DNA from: an uncultured Bdellovibrio sp.
GTDB lineage: Bacteria; Bdellovibrionota; Bdellovibrionia; Bdellovibrionales; Bdellovibrionaceae
Assembly (NCBI RefSeq): GCF_946478835.1
Contig: NZ_CAMLDV010000018.1
Location: forward strand, 1-36,188
Direction of reading: 5' to 3'
DNA: 36,188 nucleotides
Position 1 is the first letter of the stretch, and each line of letters starts with the position of its first letter. Position numbers and translations under genes: made by a program. This document shows, in pieces, positions 1-8,997 of this stretch. Under the pieces are notes generated by a model that saw nothing but the letters and a program-made list of their open reading frames with translations, did no database searches and was not told where the DNA came from.

Positions 1-782
1 CAGTTGATTTGAACATGATCACGGCGACATGGCTTTACAGTCCACAATGGACGTTGTTAGCTTTTGTTCCGCATATTAAAAACATGGTCGAAACAAAATA
101 CGAACCGATTCCTGGTGGTTTGAATTTCAAAACTCGTGACTATACCGAAGGCCTTGGCGATGTGCGCCTGATGGCGATGACGGCTTTGCACGCCGCCGAC
201 AGACATCTTTTCTTAGGAGATATCAGCGTGACTTTGCCAACAGGAAGCATTGATGAAACTTTCACTTCCAATCCTTCACAAAACGCCGCTTACAATATGC
301 AATTGGGTTCAGGAACTCCGGATCTTATCTTGGGTTCAACATACACTTACACACCTGTAGCAAAATGGGTGAACTCAGCACGCGGGCAAGTCACAGTTCG
401 TGGCGGAAGAAACTCAAGCGGTTGGGCTCTGGGAAATGAATTTGTCACGACTCTTTCAAGCAAATACCAAGTCGCAAAATATTTTGAATTCGGTGTGGCA
501 GGAAACTACAAAGCGCGCGATGCCGTTCAAGGTCGTGATGCAAAATACGAACTCAATAACAACTGGAATGGCACAGCCAAAGGCGACGGCCATCAGTACT
601 ACCATGCTCCGCAAATCAATTGGGATACCGAGTTTGTGGCAAAGCTGACAAGCCCTGCCTATTATGGCGTTAATGGCGCTTTTGAAGGAGGCGTGTCCTT
701 CTGGAGAGATGCCATCAACAAGGACGATATTCGCTTAGATATGCCTTATTGGGTCTCAGCGTCCGTCACTGGTAGCTTCTAA
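1..782 (+). CDS. Outer-membrane beta-barrel protein, MetA-pathway/transporter-like (5' truncated)
   Basis: The reading frame is open from the first bases of the window, so the gene starts upstream; the in-frame TTG at 9 is probably internal. The visible 259 residues alternate polar and hydrophobic positions, with many Gly, Tyr and Trp, and end in an aromatic residue (SVTGSF), as in outer-membrane barrels. The segment running from 'VDLNMITATWLYSP' through 'LGDVRLMAM' to 'LPTGSID' resembles the family annotated as putative MetA-pathway-of-phenol-degradation or 'transporter' proteins, often found near metal-handling genes. The substrate cannot be read from this fragment. The product would sit in the outer membrane. 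Family assignment is by remembered motif similarity and is moderate; barrel nature is more certain. Confidence 0.6.
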   Translation, partial: VDLNMITATWLYSPQWTLLAFVPHIKNMVETKYEPIPGGLNFKTRDYTEGLGDVRLMAMTALHAADRHLFLGDISVTLPTGSIDETFTSNPSQNAAYNMQLGSGTPDLILGSTYTYTPVAKWVNSARGQVTVRGGRNSSGWALGNEFVTTLSSKYQVAKYFEFGVAGNYKARDAVQGRDAKYELNNNWNGTAKGDGHQYYHAPQINWDTEFVAKLTSPAYYGVNGAFEGGVSFWRDAINKDDIRLDMPYWVSASVTGSF

Positions 783-798
783 CAGTGAAAGATTAACA

Positions 799-810
799 CC
801 CCCTCGGGGG
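799..810. terminator. Short GC hairpin after the barrel gene
   Basis: Four C, a CTCG loop and four G, starting 17 bp after the stop codon at 782. There is no T-run on the plus strand, so it is at best a weak terminator; it lies just upstream of the next promoter. Confidence 0.25.
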
Positions 811-815
811 CTCTA

Positions 816-844
816 TTGACAGAAAATAGGGTCCCCTTTACAAA
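816..844 (+). promoter_or_regulatory. Sigma-70-type promoter for the gene at 879
   Basis: A perfect -35 TTGACA (816-821) is followed after 17 bp by TACAAA (839-844, 4 of 6 to consensus). Transcription would start near 851. A Shine-Dalgarno GGGAGG lies at 865-870, eight bases before the ATG at 879. The -35 hexamer coincides with an in-frame TTG that an ORF caller would take as a start, which argues against that longer start. Confidence 0.55.
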
Positions 845-878
845 ATGCCTTCAGTCTAAAAAACGGGAGGATTTTGTT

Positions 879-2126
879 ATGAAATCTCTGGCTTTTTTCC
901 TGCTCTTTGGTGCCCTGTCTGCACATGCCGCTGTTCTGTCTCCTAGCTCAATCGAAGTTAAATTTTCTTATTCCGCAGAATTTCATACAACCGACACTTC
1001 TGATGCCGCGACTCTCGCGGACTCTCACATGCAGCATCTTTTTGGATACCTGCAATCCCACTCCATGGTCATGAAGTATAATATCAACTCAGAAACTCCC
1101 GGAGTCGGAGCTCCGCGTTTACCGTTAAGTTATGACATTCTAAAAAACAAGAAACGCGCGGGTGTTCGCACGATTGCTTATAAAACTTCCGGCGTTTTGC
1201 TTTTAAATAAAAAAGTGGCGCAAGATCTTTTAGCGCAAGGCGCTTGGCAGATCACTTTACCTTCAGATCTAGATAATTTCTATGACGAGAAATGCACGGA
1301 TGAGCACTACAATAGCTTCGGTGACTTCTGGTATTTCTATGACCCTTTCCGCTTTGGCTGCGAACAATTGCGTGAAGCTCCTCTGGCTTCGCCTGTGGTT
1401 GTGAAGATCTCTGCTTTAAAACAAATGGACGATGCAGATGCGCAATTAGAGAAAGTCCGCGGCGACAATGGCAACGGAGACCTTTTCCAGATTACTACGA
1501 TCAATGGTTTTTCCGAAGATGCTAAAAACCCTGGCGACGATGGCCGCTTAAGCTTTGAAGAAGTCAATCAATGGCTGCGCGAGGCCGGCTTTGCCGAAAC
1601 TGTGATTGCCAAATTCAAAAACCGTCCCATTCACCAATTTGATAAAGCGGTTCGCAAGAAGGACGGCACCACGGTGCAAATCCGTGTCACTCGTTTGCTC
1701 GCCGAAACAGGCGTCATGAGTAAGAACGTGACCTTTGCTAAATTCTTTAAAGAGGCCGTAAAACAGTCCGATGTGATTATCTATGCAGGACACTCGGGTC
1801 TGGGCGGAAATCTGGATATAGGCTCATTAGAAGAGAAAGCCGGGCCTTTGGAATTCAACAATCGCAAGCATCAGATCTTTTTCTTCGATGGATGTTCTAG
1901 TTATTCGTATTATCTTTCGATGTTTGAAGCTCAAAAAAGCAAAGGCAAAATTGATATTCTGACAAACGGTCTTTCAAGCTATTTCGCTTACGAAGCACCG
2001 ATTCATATTCAATTCATGAAGCGACTTTTTAAAGTGAACGACAATCCCACTTGGGGCGAAATCCTAAAAGACATGGAAAAGCCCCTAGATGGAATGACCT
2101 TTATGCTTAACGTTGGTTCGCTTTAA
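879..2126 (+). CDS. Secreted protein of unknown function with His/Cys pair resembling clan CD peptidases
   Basis: 415 residues. The start at 879 is chosen for the GGGAGG eight bases upstream and the signal peptide that follows (MKSLAFFLLFGALSAHA). I do not recognise a named family. Near residues 205-225 there is an acidic loop ending NPGDDGRLSFEE that resembles an EF-hand. Residues 300-345 contain 'IYAGHSG' (His305), then, 34 residues later, 'FFFDGCSSYS' (Cys339), each after a hydrophobic stretch. A His-Gly-type turn followed by a Cys at the end of the next strand is the arrangement of gingipain/caspase-like (clan CD) peptidases, so a peptidase-like fold is possible but unproven. It is likely periplasmic or exported. 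It is convergent with the hydrolase gene on the other strand, with a 20-bp overlap. Confidence 0.7.
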   Translation: MKSLAFFLLFGALSAHAAVLSPSSIEVKFSYSAEFHTTDTSDAATLADSHMQHLFGYLQSHSMVMKYNINSETPGVGAPRLPLSYDILKNKKRAGVRTIAYKTSGVLLLNKKVAQDLLAQGAWQITLPSDLDNFYDEKCTDEHYNSFGDFWYFYDPFRFGCEQLREAPLASPVVVKISALKQMDDADAQLEKVRGDNGNGDLFQITTINGFSEDAKNPGDDGRLSFEEVNQWLREAGFAETVIAKFKNRPIHQFDKAVRKKDGTTVQIRVTRLLAETGVMSKNVTFAKFFKEAVKQSDVIIYAGHSGLGGNLDIGSLEEKAGPLEFNNRKHQIFFFDGCSSYSYYLSMFEAQKSKGKIDILTNGLSSYFAYEAPIHIQFMKRLFKVNDNPTWGEILKDMEKPLDGMTFMLNVGSL

Positions 2127-3147
2127 TCCAGTTCTCTAAAGAGGACCCATCCTGCCAACGCAAAGATTTTAAACTCTCGGCAGAGTTCACAATTGCAAAC
2201 TGCACTGAACTTTGTCGAGATTGGGTTGCGAGTAAAGTCAAAACACCTGCATACACTGTAGGATCATCCGTCGGAAGAATGTGCCCTGCATTCGCCACCA
2301 CAAGCACACGTACTGGTTTTCCGCTGGCTAAGTAATGCTTTAAAACTTCAATTTGATTTTTAAGACGCTCCGGATTTTCTTGGCCCGCAAAAACAAAATC
2401 ACGCGTGCGTTTTTCATTTCTAAAATCCCACTCTGGAAAATTAAAATCTTCCACGGCACGGGCGATGGTCACATAACCGGACTTGATATCTGCAACACGT
2501 GGATTTTCACCGTAGAAATCAGCGTCGGCTTTCAAATTGGCATCCACCGTCTGACCCCAATGAGTCGCATAAGCGGTGTCGCGGAACTGACGAATCCAGA
2601 AAGGCGCCATAAATGGATTTAAACGAAGCCAGTTTTCCCAAAGCTCCGCATTCTTGGCGGATTCAGGGTCGCCCTCTGTCGCGATTCCCAAAGGAACAGT
2701 TTCAATCACGTGAGGAAAAAGTTTTTCATTCAAATAAGCGCCAATAGAGGAGCTGTAAGACAACGTCACAGGAATGGCTTTCTTAATTCCCAAATGTGCC
2801 GTCAGAGCTTCCACGTCGCCTGCAAAATCTTTTACACGCACACTTGAATCGTATTTGAAATAGGGCACCTCTGAGCTTTTTAAGCCTTTCACCGAAAGAG
2901 GATGGGCTGGCAAAGAAGGCATCAGAATATTCCAGCCCTGTTGCGCCAAAGCACGCACGGCACGGTCCGAAGGATTGAGCGCGCGGTTCACACCAGGAAG
3001 TAAAATCAGTGTGTCACCGTTTTGATTTTTTACGATGTGCTCGTAAGCGATCACTTTACCCGGAGATAAGCGAAGATACTCAACGTCAGCAAACGAAAGA
3101 GACGAAACAAAAAGCAGAGAGAAAAACAGAACCGATTTTTTAATCAT
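2107..3147 (-). CDS. Secreted alpha/beta-hydrolase-like protein
   Basis: 346 residues from the ATG at 3147, preceded by AAAGGAC at a usual distance; an upstream in-frame start would put extra residues before the signal peptide. Residues 1-20 are a signal peptide (MIKKSVLFFSLLFVSSLSFA). The body shows an alpha/beta hydrolase pattern: 'LILLPGVNRA' (oxyanion-hole strand), 'LSYSSSIGAY' at the nucleophile-elbow position and 'VANAGHILP' carrying the likely catalytic His. The elbow reads S-x-S-x-S rather than G-x-S-x-G, so the serine assignment is not certain. Substrate is unknown. It lies 84 bp downstream of the 3D-domain lipoprotein on the same strand and converges on the plus-strand gene, overlapping its last 20 bp with no terminator between. 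Confidence 0.7.
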   Translation of the reverse strand: MIKKSVLFFSLLFVSSLSFADVEYLRLSPGKVIAYEHIVKNQNGDTLILLPGVNRALNPSDRAVRALAQQGWNILMPSLPAHPLSVKGLKSSEVPYFKYDSSVRVKDFAGDVEALTAHLGIKKAIPVTLSYSSSIGAYLNEKLFPHVIETVPLGIATEGDPESAKNAELWENWLRLNPFMAPFWIRQFRDTAYATHWGQTVDANLKADADFYGENPRVADIKSGYVTIARAVEDFNFPEWDFRNEKRTRDFVFAGQENPERLKNQIEVLKHYLASGKPVRVLVVANAGHILPTDDPTVYAGVLTLLATQSRQSSVQFAIVNSAESLKSLRWQDGSSLENWIKANQR

Positions 3148-3231
3148 ATAGGTGTCCTTTTCCGCGTATTGGTGAACGAGAGTTAGCAAAACCCTCTGCG
3201 GAAGGCAAAAAATATAAATAGAATGAATGCT

Positions 3232-3945
3232 CTAAAGGCGGCCTTCTTCAAACACAGACTGTTTGAGGCGTGGATAATTGCGACGCGTTCTTGCGGCTTG
3301 AGCTTCCGCTTTACTTGCTAAGCGAAATTCAAAACGATTTTTAGGATCACCAAATCCCAAACGCGCCAGAGTATTTTGTTTCGCAAGATGATTGAAAAAT
3401 CCAGTGAAGAAATCAAATCGATTGGCCCCAAGAACCCCGCCGCCGGAATCACGGATGACGATATAACCATCATGCACTTCTCCATTAGGCATCACGGCTC
3501 CAACTAAACGCGGAATGAAAATGACGTCGCCTGCATTATAATATTTAAGATCAGCGGCAGCTGAAAAGTAAGGATCAAGACAGCTGTTGCGAACACCGTA
3601 ACCATAAGGGCAGGAGTTCAAATCGACTTCAATAAAACGCGGTATCTTTTCTTTTGTTGAATAGTAATTGTAGGAAGTGATTTTACCATCGTCCTCAATA
3701 AAGCAAGATCCCTGCAAAAGACATTGTTTGTAGTCAGACTCACACAAAGTCACGAGAACCTGCCCATCCGGAGAAAGCAAATCACGCAAAGCGTTCGCTG
3801 AGCACTTGGTTTTATTTTGATGAATCGTGGGCTTATAATAAATTGTTGGATTTAACGACATGCCATCAGAGTTTTTAGAAACTGCACAACCGGCAAAGAA
3901 TAGAGCGAATAACGCCACTACGACGAACGACTTGGATGTCTTCAT
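3232..3945 (-). CDS. Lipoprotein with C-terminal 3D domain
   Basis: 237 residues. The signal peptide ends in a lipobox FAGC (Cys20), so a membrane-anchored lipoprotein is expected. Residues about 122-182 match the 3D (Asp-Asp-Asp) domain known from MltA-type lytic transglycosylases and resuscitation-factor-like proteins: 'SCLDPYFSAAADL', 'GDVIFIPRL', 'VHDGYIVIRDSGG' and 'GANRFDFF', with Asp159, Asp166 and Asp178 as candidates for the three aspartates. There is no recognisable MltA barrel or SH3 domain before it; the N-terminal half is Cys-rich (Cys48, 68, 75, 81, 112, 122). A role in peptidoglycan binding or cleavage is inferred. The start has AAAGGAG at a good distance and an extended -10 promoter just upstream. 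Confidence 0.75.
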   Translation of the reverse strand: MKTSKSFVVVALFALFFAGCAVSKNSDGMSLNPTIYYKPTIHQNKTKCSANALRDLLSPDGQVLVTLCESDYKQCLLQGSCFIEDDGKITSYNYYSTKEKIPRFIEVDLNSCPYGYGVRNSCLDPYFSAAADLKYYNAGDVIFIPRLVGAVMPNGEVHDGYIVIRDSGGGVLGANRFDFFTGFFNHLAKQNTLARLGFGDPKNRFEFRLASKAEAQAARTRRNYPRLKQSVFEEGRL

Positions 3946-3968
3946 TTCTCGCTCCTTTCTTTGCTTTC

Positions 3969-3977
3969 TTTATACCA
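3969..3977 (-). promoter_or_regulatory. Extended -10 promoter for the 3D lipoprotein
   Basis: Read on the minus strand the sequence is TGG-TATAAA, an extended -10 (TGn) element that can compensate for the lack of a clear -35. The start would fall near 3962, giving a leader of about 17 nt with the Shine-Dalgarno inside it. Confidence 0.45.
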
Positions 3978-4129
3978 AAAGTTAGTGACTTTTTCCGGAG
4001 GCAGCGACAAAAAACAAGGCTCCCTTGCAAAGGCTTCATGGCTGTCTAAACCTTGATCAGCTTGCCTTCACTGACGATTCAAATTTTGTAATGAAATCCG
4101 TGCCTCAGATGTGTTTTAAAGGGCCTGAT

Positions 4130-4165
4130 TTAGAGGTCGTATGTAAGTACTCATTGCCCCTCTAA
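4130..4165. repeat. Inverted repeat upstream of the hybrid kinase
   Basis: The 264-bp divergent gap 3946-4209 contains TTAGAGG (4130-4136) and its exact complement CCTCTAA (4159-4165), 22 bp apart, ending 44 bp before the kinase ATG. The position suits an operator or leader hairpin; I found no convincing -35/-10 pair for the kinase. Confidence 0.3.
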
Positions 4166-4209
4166 GACCGATACGATATCACTAAATTTACAACAGGCTT
4201 TCAGGGGAC

Positions 4210-6933
4210 ATGACACTACGATTAAGGATCTTTTTATTCAATCTTATCTCGGTCTTTCTTGCGACATTTGTCGTTGCACTAATTGGCCTCAAGATTGTTG
4301 AATCCACTGTCATCGATAGCACCTACGAAAGACTGACACAGATACGCATCAGCAAAACCACCGCCATCGAAAATTATTTCCGCGATTTGCAGACGGCTAT
4401 CAATCTTATTTCTTCACATGAACTCACAGACAATCTGATGATGGAATCTCGACTGGACAGTCATCCAGAGTTTCGTCGGCTTTTGGATAACTACGTTTTG
4501 GATTTCAATATCTACGACATGGCCTTGGTCAATCCCAAAGGGACTGTGATCTACACGACCCGTAAAGATATCGAAGACGGCACTTCACTTTTAAAGAACG
4601 GCCCCTCGATCAGCAAACTGAAAGATCTTTTTACTTGGGGAATGAAAGCTCAAGAGGGATCGACTCTGTTTTTGGACTTTGACAAAGACACCCTCAGCCC
4701 CAACTCGGCGACAGGGTATGTAGCGGCTCCCGTCTATCGCAATAACAATATCGTCGGCGTTCTGATGCTTAAAATTTCTATTTCAGAGATTGACCGCATC
4801 ACCAGTGATAACTTCGCCTGGGCAACCCATGGAATGGGACAAACCGGAGAGACCTTGATTTACGGCGAAGACTGGAGCTTGCGCAACACGGGACGTTTCC
4901 GTGTCGAAGGCATTCAAACCAGCAAAGCTGTCAATGAAGCAGAGGTTCTTTCCTCCAACCGCGGCGATGAAGACATTAAAAAAATCGAAAATCTCAGTGA
5001 GGTGCGCGAACTCGGCACGGATTATCGTGGTCAGAAAGTCATTCGTTCGATCGGGAAAATTTATTTACCCAATGGCGAACTTTGGTACATCCAAACAAAG
5101 ATTGACGAAAGCGAAGCCTTTGCTGTTCTTGATCGTATCGCCATCGCCTCCAGTGCCGCCGCTGTATTGATCTTTATTCTTTTCTTCTTTGCGACGTTTG
5201 CCGCGACTGGAAAAGTTGTCGAGCCTATTCAGCTTTTGACCGATCGACTGGAAAAGCTGGGAACTAGCAACCTCACGCAAAAGATCAACTATAATTCCAA
5301 AGATGAAATCGGCCTTCTGGTCAGCAAATACAATCAGCTTGCGGACCGTCTTGAGACCACCACCGTTTCCAAGGAATTCTTAGACAGCGTTATCCAATCT
5401 ATTAAAGCTTTTTTGTTCATCGTGAAAGTCTCTCATCACGAGGATTGGCGCCAATGTTCTTACGTGATTTCACAAGCCAATGAATCGGCTTTAAAACTTT
5501 TAGGTCTGTCACCAAATCAAATGTCCCAGATTGATTTGAAAACAGTGATCCATGCGCAACCTGAATTTAATAACTACATGTGGCTCCTGCAAACCCGTCA
5601 CAGCATTGAAGCTGAAATCGTCAATCATGAGGGTCGACGAGTTCCAATGCTGATGAATTGGGCCGCTCTTCCAAACCGTACAAGCAAGGATCTCACTTTC
5701 GTTTTCGTCTGCACCGATATCACGGACCGTATCACCGCGGAAACAGCCTTGATTGAAGCGCGTGAGCAAGCCGTGAAAGCCTCCCAGGCGAAATCAGAAT
5801 TCTTGGCTCGTATGAGTCACGAAATCAGAACTCCACTCAATGCAATTATTGGTATCACCGACATTCTTGCCGAGTCTGATCTTAAACCAGAGCAAGCACA
5901 GTTGGTGAGAGTCTGTGCTAATGCCGGGGAAAATCTTCTTTCTTTGATCAATGATATTTTGGATATTTCTAAAATCGAAGCCCGCGAAGTTCGTCTTGAA
6001 AGAATTGCTTTCGACCTAGAAGCCACGACCACAAATATCTGCGACATTTTAAAACAAAAAGCAGCGGAAAAAAATCTGCAGTTCCATTTACGCATGAACT
6101 TGGACCAAGATGAATCCCATCTTGTTATCGGAGACCCGACCCGTCTTCGTCAGATTCTTTTTAATCTGATTGGGAATGCCATTAAGTTTACACAAACAGG
6201 TGAAATCTCTGTCGCAGTGGATTTTGAAAGCAGCGACAAAAAATTCGTACGTTTTGCCATTCAGGATACAGGAACGGGGATTCCGCGCGATAAGCAGCAC
6301 TTGTTATTCCAAAATTTCGTTCAGGCGGACAGTTCTATCACTAGAAAATTCGGTGGCAGCGGTCTTGGACTTACGATCTCCAAAAACCTTGTGGAGCTTA
6401 TGGGCGGTCGTATCTGGTTCCAAAGTGCCGAAGGCAAGGGCAGCTCCTTTTTCTTTACAATTCCTTTCTTGCCGGCAGATGCGTCTCACGAACCTGTTAA
6501 AACGGCGGAGACCGTTCGTCCTTCTCAACCGACCCAGCCCATAGAATCCAGCATCACTCGCAATGCACGCATTTTGATAGTCGACGATACCGAGGACAAC
6601 CGCTTCCTTTTACTGACTTATCTTAAAAAACTTCCGTTTGATGTTGTCCAAGCTGAAAACGGGCTTGAGGCGATTGAAAAAGTTTTCCGCGAGCCTTTTG
6701 ATTTGATCTTGATGGACATTCAAATGCCTGTGATGGATGGCTATGCGGCCACTCAAAAAATCCGTCAATGGGAGATTGAACAAAATAGAAAACCGATTCC
6801 AATTATTGCCGTCAGTGCGAATGCCATGGCAGAAGATGTGCAAAAATCTTTGGATGCTGGTTGCACAGAACACGTCACAAAACCGATTAAGAAATCGGCT
6901 TTGTTAGAAATGATTCAACGCTACACTATTTAA
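4210..6933 (+). CDS. Membrane-bound hybrid sensor histidine kinase (extracytoplasmic sensor-HAMP-PAS-HisKA-HATPase-REC)
   Basis: 907 residues. Membrane segment at about 5-28, an extracytoplasmic sensor region at about 30-305 of double-Cache type by length and layout, second membrane segment at about 310-332, a HAMP domain to about 385, then a PAS-like region (about 388-515). The HisKA motif 'MSHEIRTP' places the phosphorylatable His at 537. The ATPase has its N box around Asn656, G1 'DTGTGIP' (Asp686) and G2 'GGSGLGL' (about 714-720). The receiver '[13 protein letters not shown]' gives phospho-acceptor Asp836, and the C-terminal Lys of 'VTKPIKK' is present. All catalytic motifs are intact. 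AGGGG precedes the ATG. No response regulator is adjacent; the signal is unknown. It ends 4 bp into the convergent thiQ gene. Confidence 0.93.
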   Translation: MTLRLRIFLFNLISVFLATFVVALIGLKIVESTVIDSTYERLTQIRISKTTAIENYFRDLQTAINLISSHELTDNLMMESRLDSHPEFRRLLDNYVLDFNIYDMALVNPKGTVIYTTRKDIEDGTSLLKNGPSISKLKDLFTWGMKAQEGSTLFLDFDKDTLSPNSATGYVAAPVYRNNNIVGVLMLKISISEIDRITSDNFAWATHGMGQTGETLIYGEDWSLRNTGRFRVEGIQTSKAVNEAEVLSSNRGDEDIKKIENLSEVRELGTDYRGQKVIRSIGKIYLPNGELWYIQTKIDESEAFAVLDRIAIASSAAAVLIFILFFFATFAATGKVVEPIQLLTDRLEKLGTSNLTQKINYNSKDEIGLLVSKYNQLADRLETTTVSKEFLDSVIQSIKAFLFIVKVSHHEDWRQCSYVISQANESALKLLGLSPNQMSQIDLKTVIHAQPEFNNYMWLLQTRHSIEAEIVNHEGRRVPMLMNWAALPNRTSKDLTFVFVCTDITDRITAETALIEAREQAVKASQAKSEFLARMSHEIRTPLNAIIGITDILAESDLKPEQAQLVRVCANAGENLLSLINDILDISKIEAREVRLERIAFDLEATTTNICDILKQKAAEKNLQFHLRMNLDQDESHLVIGDPTRLRQILFNLIGNAIKFTQTGEISVAVDFESSDKKFVRFAIQDTGTGIPRDKQHLLFQNFVQADSSITRKFGGSGLGLTISKNLVELMGGRIWFQSAEGKGSSFFFTIPFLPADASHEPVKTAETVRPSQPTQPIESSITRNARILIVDDTEDNRFLLLTYLKKLPFDVVQAENGLEAIEKVFREPFDLILMDIQMPVMDGYAATQKIRQWEIEQNRKPIPIIAVSANAMAEDVQKSLDAGCTEHVTKPIKKSALLEMIQRYTI

Positions 6934-7562
6934 ACCAACCGCCCGTGACGAATTTGTGTGACTTTGTTGGCAAGAACATCCACATCACGCTGATCGTGAG
7001 TCACCAATAACGTCGGAATTTTTTCGGTTTCGATCACTCTTTGCACGAGCTTACGACTTTCCTCGCGCAATTCTTGGTCCAACGCAGAAAAGGGCTCATC
7101 TAATAACAACAATCTAGGTTCACCCATAATTGCACGGGCAATCGCCACGCGCTGCTTTTCTCCACCAGACAACACAGCGGCTTTGCGTTTTAAAAAGCCT
7201 TCCATCTGCATGACTTCGGTGAGTTCTTTCATACGCTCAGAAACTTTCTTTTCATTCACATTGCGAGCTTTGGCTGCAAAAAGAATATTTTCTTCCGCGG
7301 TCATATGAGGAAAAAGATCCAAGGTTTGAAACACAACACCCAAACGTCTTTGCGGCGTTTTTAATTTCGCAAGATCAACACCTTGAAAAGTCCACTTCAT
7401 TCCCGGACACGCTTCAAGTCCCAAGAGAATACGAAACACTGAAGTTTTACCAGAGCCTGAAGGTCCCATTAAAACCGTGACCCCTTCATCAAGAATATCC
7501 CAGGCATCAATATCCAACTTAAAGTCGCCATAATCACGGTGCAAATTTTCGACGTAGGACAC
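6930..7562 (-). CDS. thiQ: Thiamine-type ABC transporter ATP-binding protein
   Basis: 210 residues from a GTG at 7562. A longer reading from the GTG at 7577 is less likely: GGGAGGAA sits five bases before the 7562 GTG, whereas nothing similar precedes 7577, and the protein then begins in usual ABC style ('SYVENLHRDYGDFKL'). Walker A is GPSGSGKTS, the signature LSGGEKQRVAIARA, Walker B LLLLDEPFSALD and the H-loop THD, so it is a complete importer ATPase. The gene overlaps thiP by 29 bp and follows thiB and thiP, which supports energising thiamine or thiamine-phosphate uptake. Sequence alone would equally fit an iron or polyamine transporter; the call rests on the thiB partner. Its stop overlaps the hybrid kinase stop by 4 bp. 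Confidence 0.8.
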   Translation of the reverse strand: MSYVENLHRDYGDFKLDIDAWDILDEGVTVLMGPSGSGKTSVFRILLGLEACPGMKWTFQGVDLAKLKTPQRRLGVVFQTLDLFPHMTAEENILFAAKARNVNEKKVSERMKELTEVMQMEGFLKRKAAVLSGGEKQRVAIARAIMGEPRLLLLDEPFSALDQELREESRKLVQRVIETEKIPTLLVTHDQRDVDVLANKVTQIRHGRLV

Positions 7563-8997
7563 GACTTCCTCCCACACATGCAGTGAAACACAAAAGTCCT
7601 GACAGAATAATCAAACTGCTTAAAACGATTGCTTGGTTCAGACGATACCCTGACATCAAGGTCTCCGTCATCATCGCAATGCTGAGGTCCCTGTGCGCTA
7701 GAATTCTGGAAACCGCAAAATCCCCACAGGCCCAAACAGAGGCAATTCCGGCAAGAAGCCCCGCACGTGTTGAAATCTGTGGAAATAGAATCTCTTTAAA
7801 AATTTGTTTGTGAGAAGCCCCCATCGCATAAGCCACCGTCATCTGCGATTGCAAAGCATGAAGCTCACTGTCCCAACCCATGCGAAAAAGACTGTTCAGA
7901 CTTAGAAGTGTTAAAGCCACGGGAATTTTTATGAACGGATAAAAACTTTCATTCGGCGTTAGAATTAACAAACTAAAACAGGCCAAAGAAGTCGAAGGAG
8001 CGACATAACCATTTAAGAACTTTTCAAACCACGCTTTAGGCCAACAATATGCAATAGCCAGAAGCCCCAGATAACAAAGCAATCCCACACTCAAGCCGAG
8101 CGCCATGCTGCCCAGAAAATTCCAGAAAAGAGCGGATTGAACTTCGTAAAATGTTGAGATCATTGAAAGGCCAGAGACAAAACCCTGCACATATCCAAAG
8201 AGATACAAAAACGAAAGTCCCGCGACGACGACAACTCCCGAACGGCTTTTAATAAGACTTAAATTTGCAACGCGCGTAGAGTGCGAACCTTTCCCGCGGC
8301 TGGCAATGAAAGATAATGCAAAAATAAAAGTGGATTGCAGAAACGCCAATAAGACCGCGTCTCCCCAATCACTGGAAAGACGGATTTTTTCATAGATCAA
8401 AACTTCGACGGTCGTCCCCTTGCCGCCGCCCACAATCAGCGGAACCGCGAAGCTTCCAAAGCACACGACGAAAATGAACAAACCTAAGAGCCAGAAATCT
8501 TTTCGAAGTGTCGGAAAAAGTCCTTTCCACAAAAAGTATCTGCGACTGGCGCCTTCAACATAGGCGAGCTCCACCATGCCGCCCATTTTGTTTTCAATAA
8601 TGCCAGCAAGCAAAACGGCGACCAGACCAAAATTCATCAGAGTGTGAACGATCACAATACCAGCCACTCCCATAGGGAAAGGCTCAATGATGTTCAATGT
8701 GGAAAGCAAAATAAATATCGGCGGAAGAAAATTCGGCAGCAAACACAAGATCTCAAGAACAAAGCGGCCTTGTTTGCGGGGACCTTCATTCAGACTGAGA
8801 AGTCCCAAGGACACCCAAAAACCCACCAGCAGAGAAAAAAACGCCGAGAAAAATGCTTGAATGAAACTGTTTTTAAATGCCCAAAATAATTCTCCCCAAT
8901 CCGGCATCTCGGTCACACGAAATTGTGTGAATAAGAAGAGAAAGGGGAACAAAAGAAACAAAACAAAACTGAGACGTAGACACTGTCTTAGATTCAA
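7534..8997 (-). CDS. thiP: Thiamine ABC transporter permease, fused two-domain type
   Basis: 487 residues, strongly hydrophobic, with about 12 membrane segments in two homologous halves, as in ThiP and FbpB permeases. Each half has the cytoplasmic coupling-loop pattern: 'YVEGASRRYFLWKGLFPTLR' in the first, 'YAMGASHKQIFKEILFPQ' in the second. I chose the TTG at 8997 because it gives a 4-bp TTGA overlap with the thiB stop and has GAGGCG upstream; the ORF could extend to a TTG at 9027, which lacks a Shine-Dalgarno and would add charged residues. Located between thiB and thiQ in one operon, it forms the inner-membrane channel of the transporter. Confidence 0.82.
   Translation of the reverse strand: MNLRQCLRLSFVLFLLFPFLFLFTQFRVTEMPDWGELFWAFKNSFIQAFFSAFFSLLVGFWVSLGLLSLNEGPRKQGRFVLEILCLLPNFLPPIFILLSTLNIIEPFPMGVAGIVIVHTLMNFGLVAVLLAGIIENKMGGMVELAYVEGASRRYFLWKGLFPTLRKDFWLLGLFIFVVCFGSFAVPLIVGGGKGTTVEVLIYEKIRLSSDWGDAVLLAFLQSTFIFALSFIASRGKGSHSTRVANLSLIKSRSGVVVVAGLSFLYLFGYVQGFVSGLSMISTFYEVQSALFWNFLGSMALGLSVGLLCYLGLLAIAYCWPKAWFEKFLNGYVAPSTSLACFSLLILTPNESFYPFIKIPVALTLLSLNSLFRMGWDSELHALQSQMTVAYAMGASHKQIFKEILFPQISTRAGLLAGIASVWACGDFAVSRILAHRDLSIAMMTETLMSGYRLNQAIVLSSLIILSGLLCFTACVGGSRVLRRKFAP

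Noticed and set aside
816..878. Longer start (TTG at 816) for the secreted protein
   Set aside because: The TTG is the first half of a TTGACA -35 box, and a good Shine-Dalgarno plus signal peptide mark the ATG at 879.
4165..4176. Sigma-28-like ACCGATAC upstream of the first kinase
   Set aside because: Only six of eight bases match and no -35 lies at 15-16 bp.
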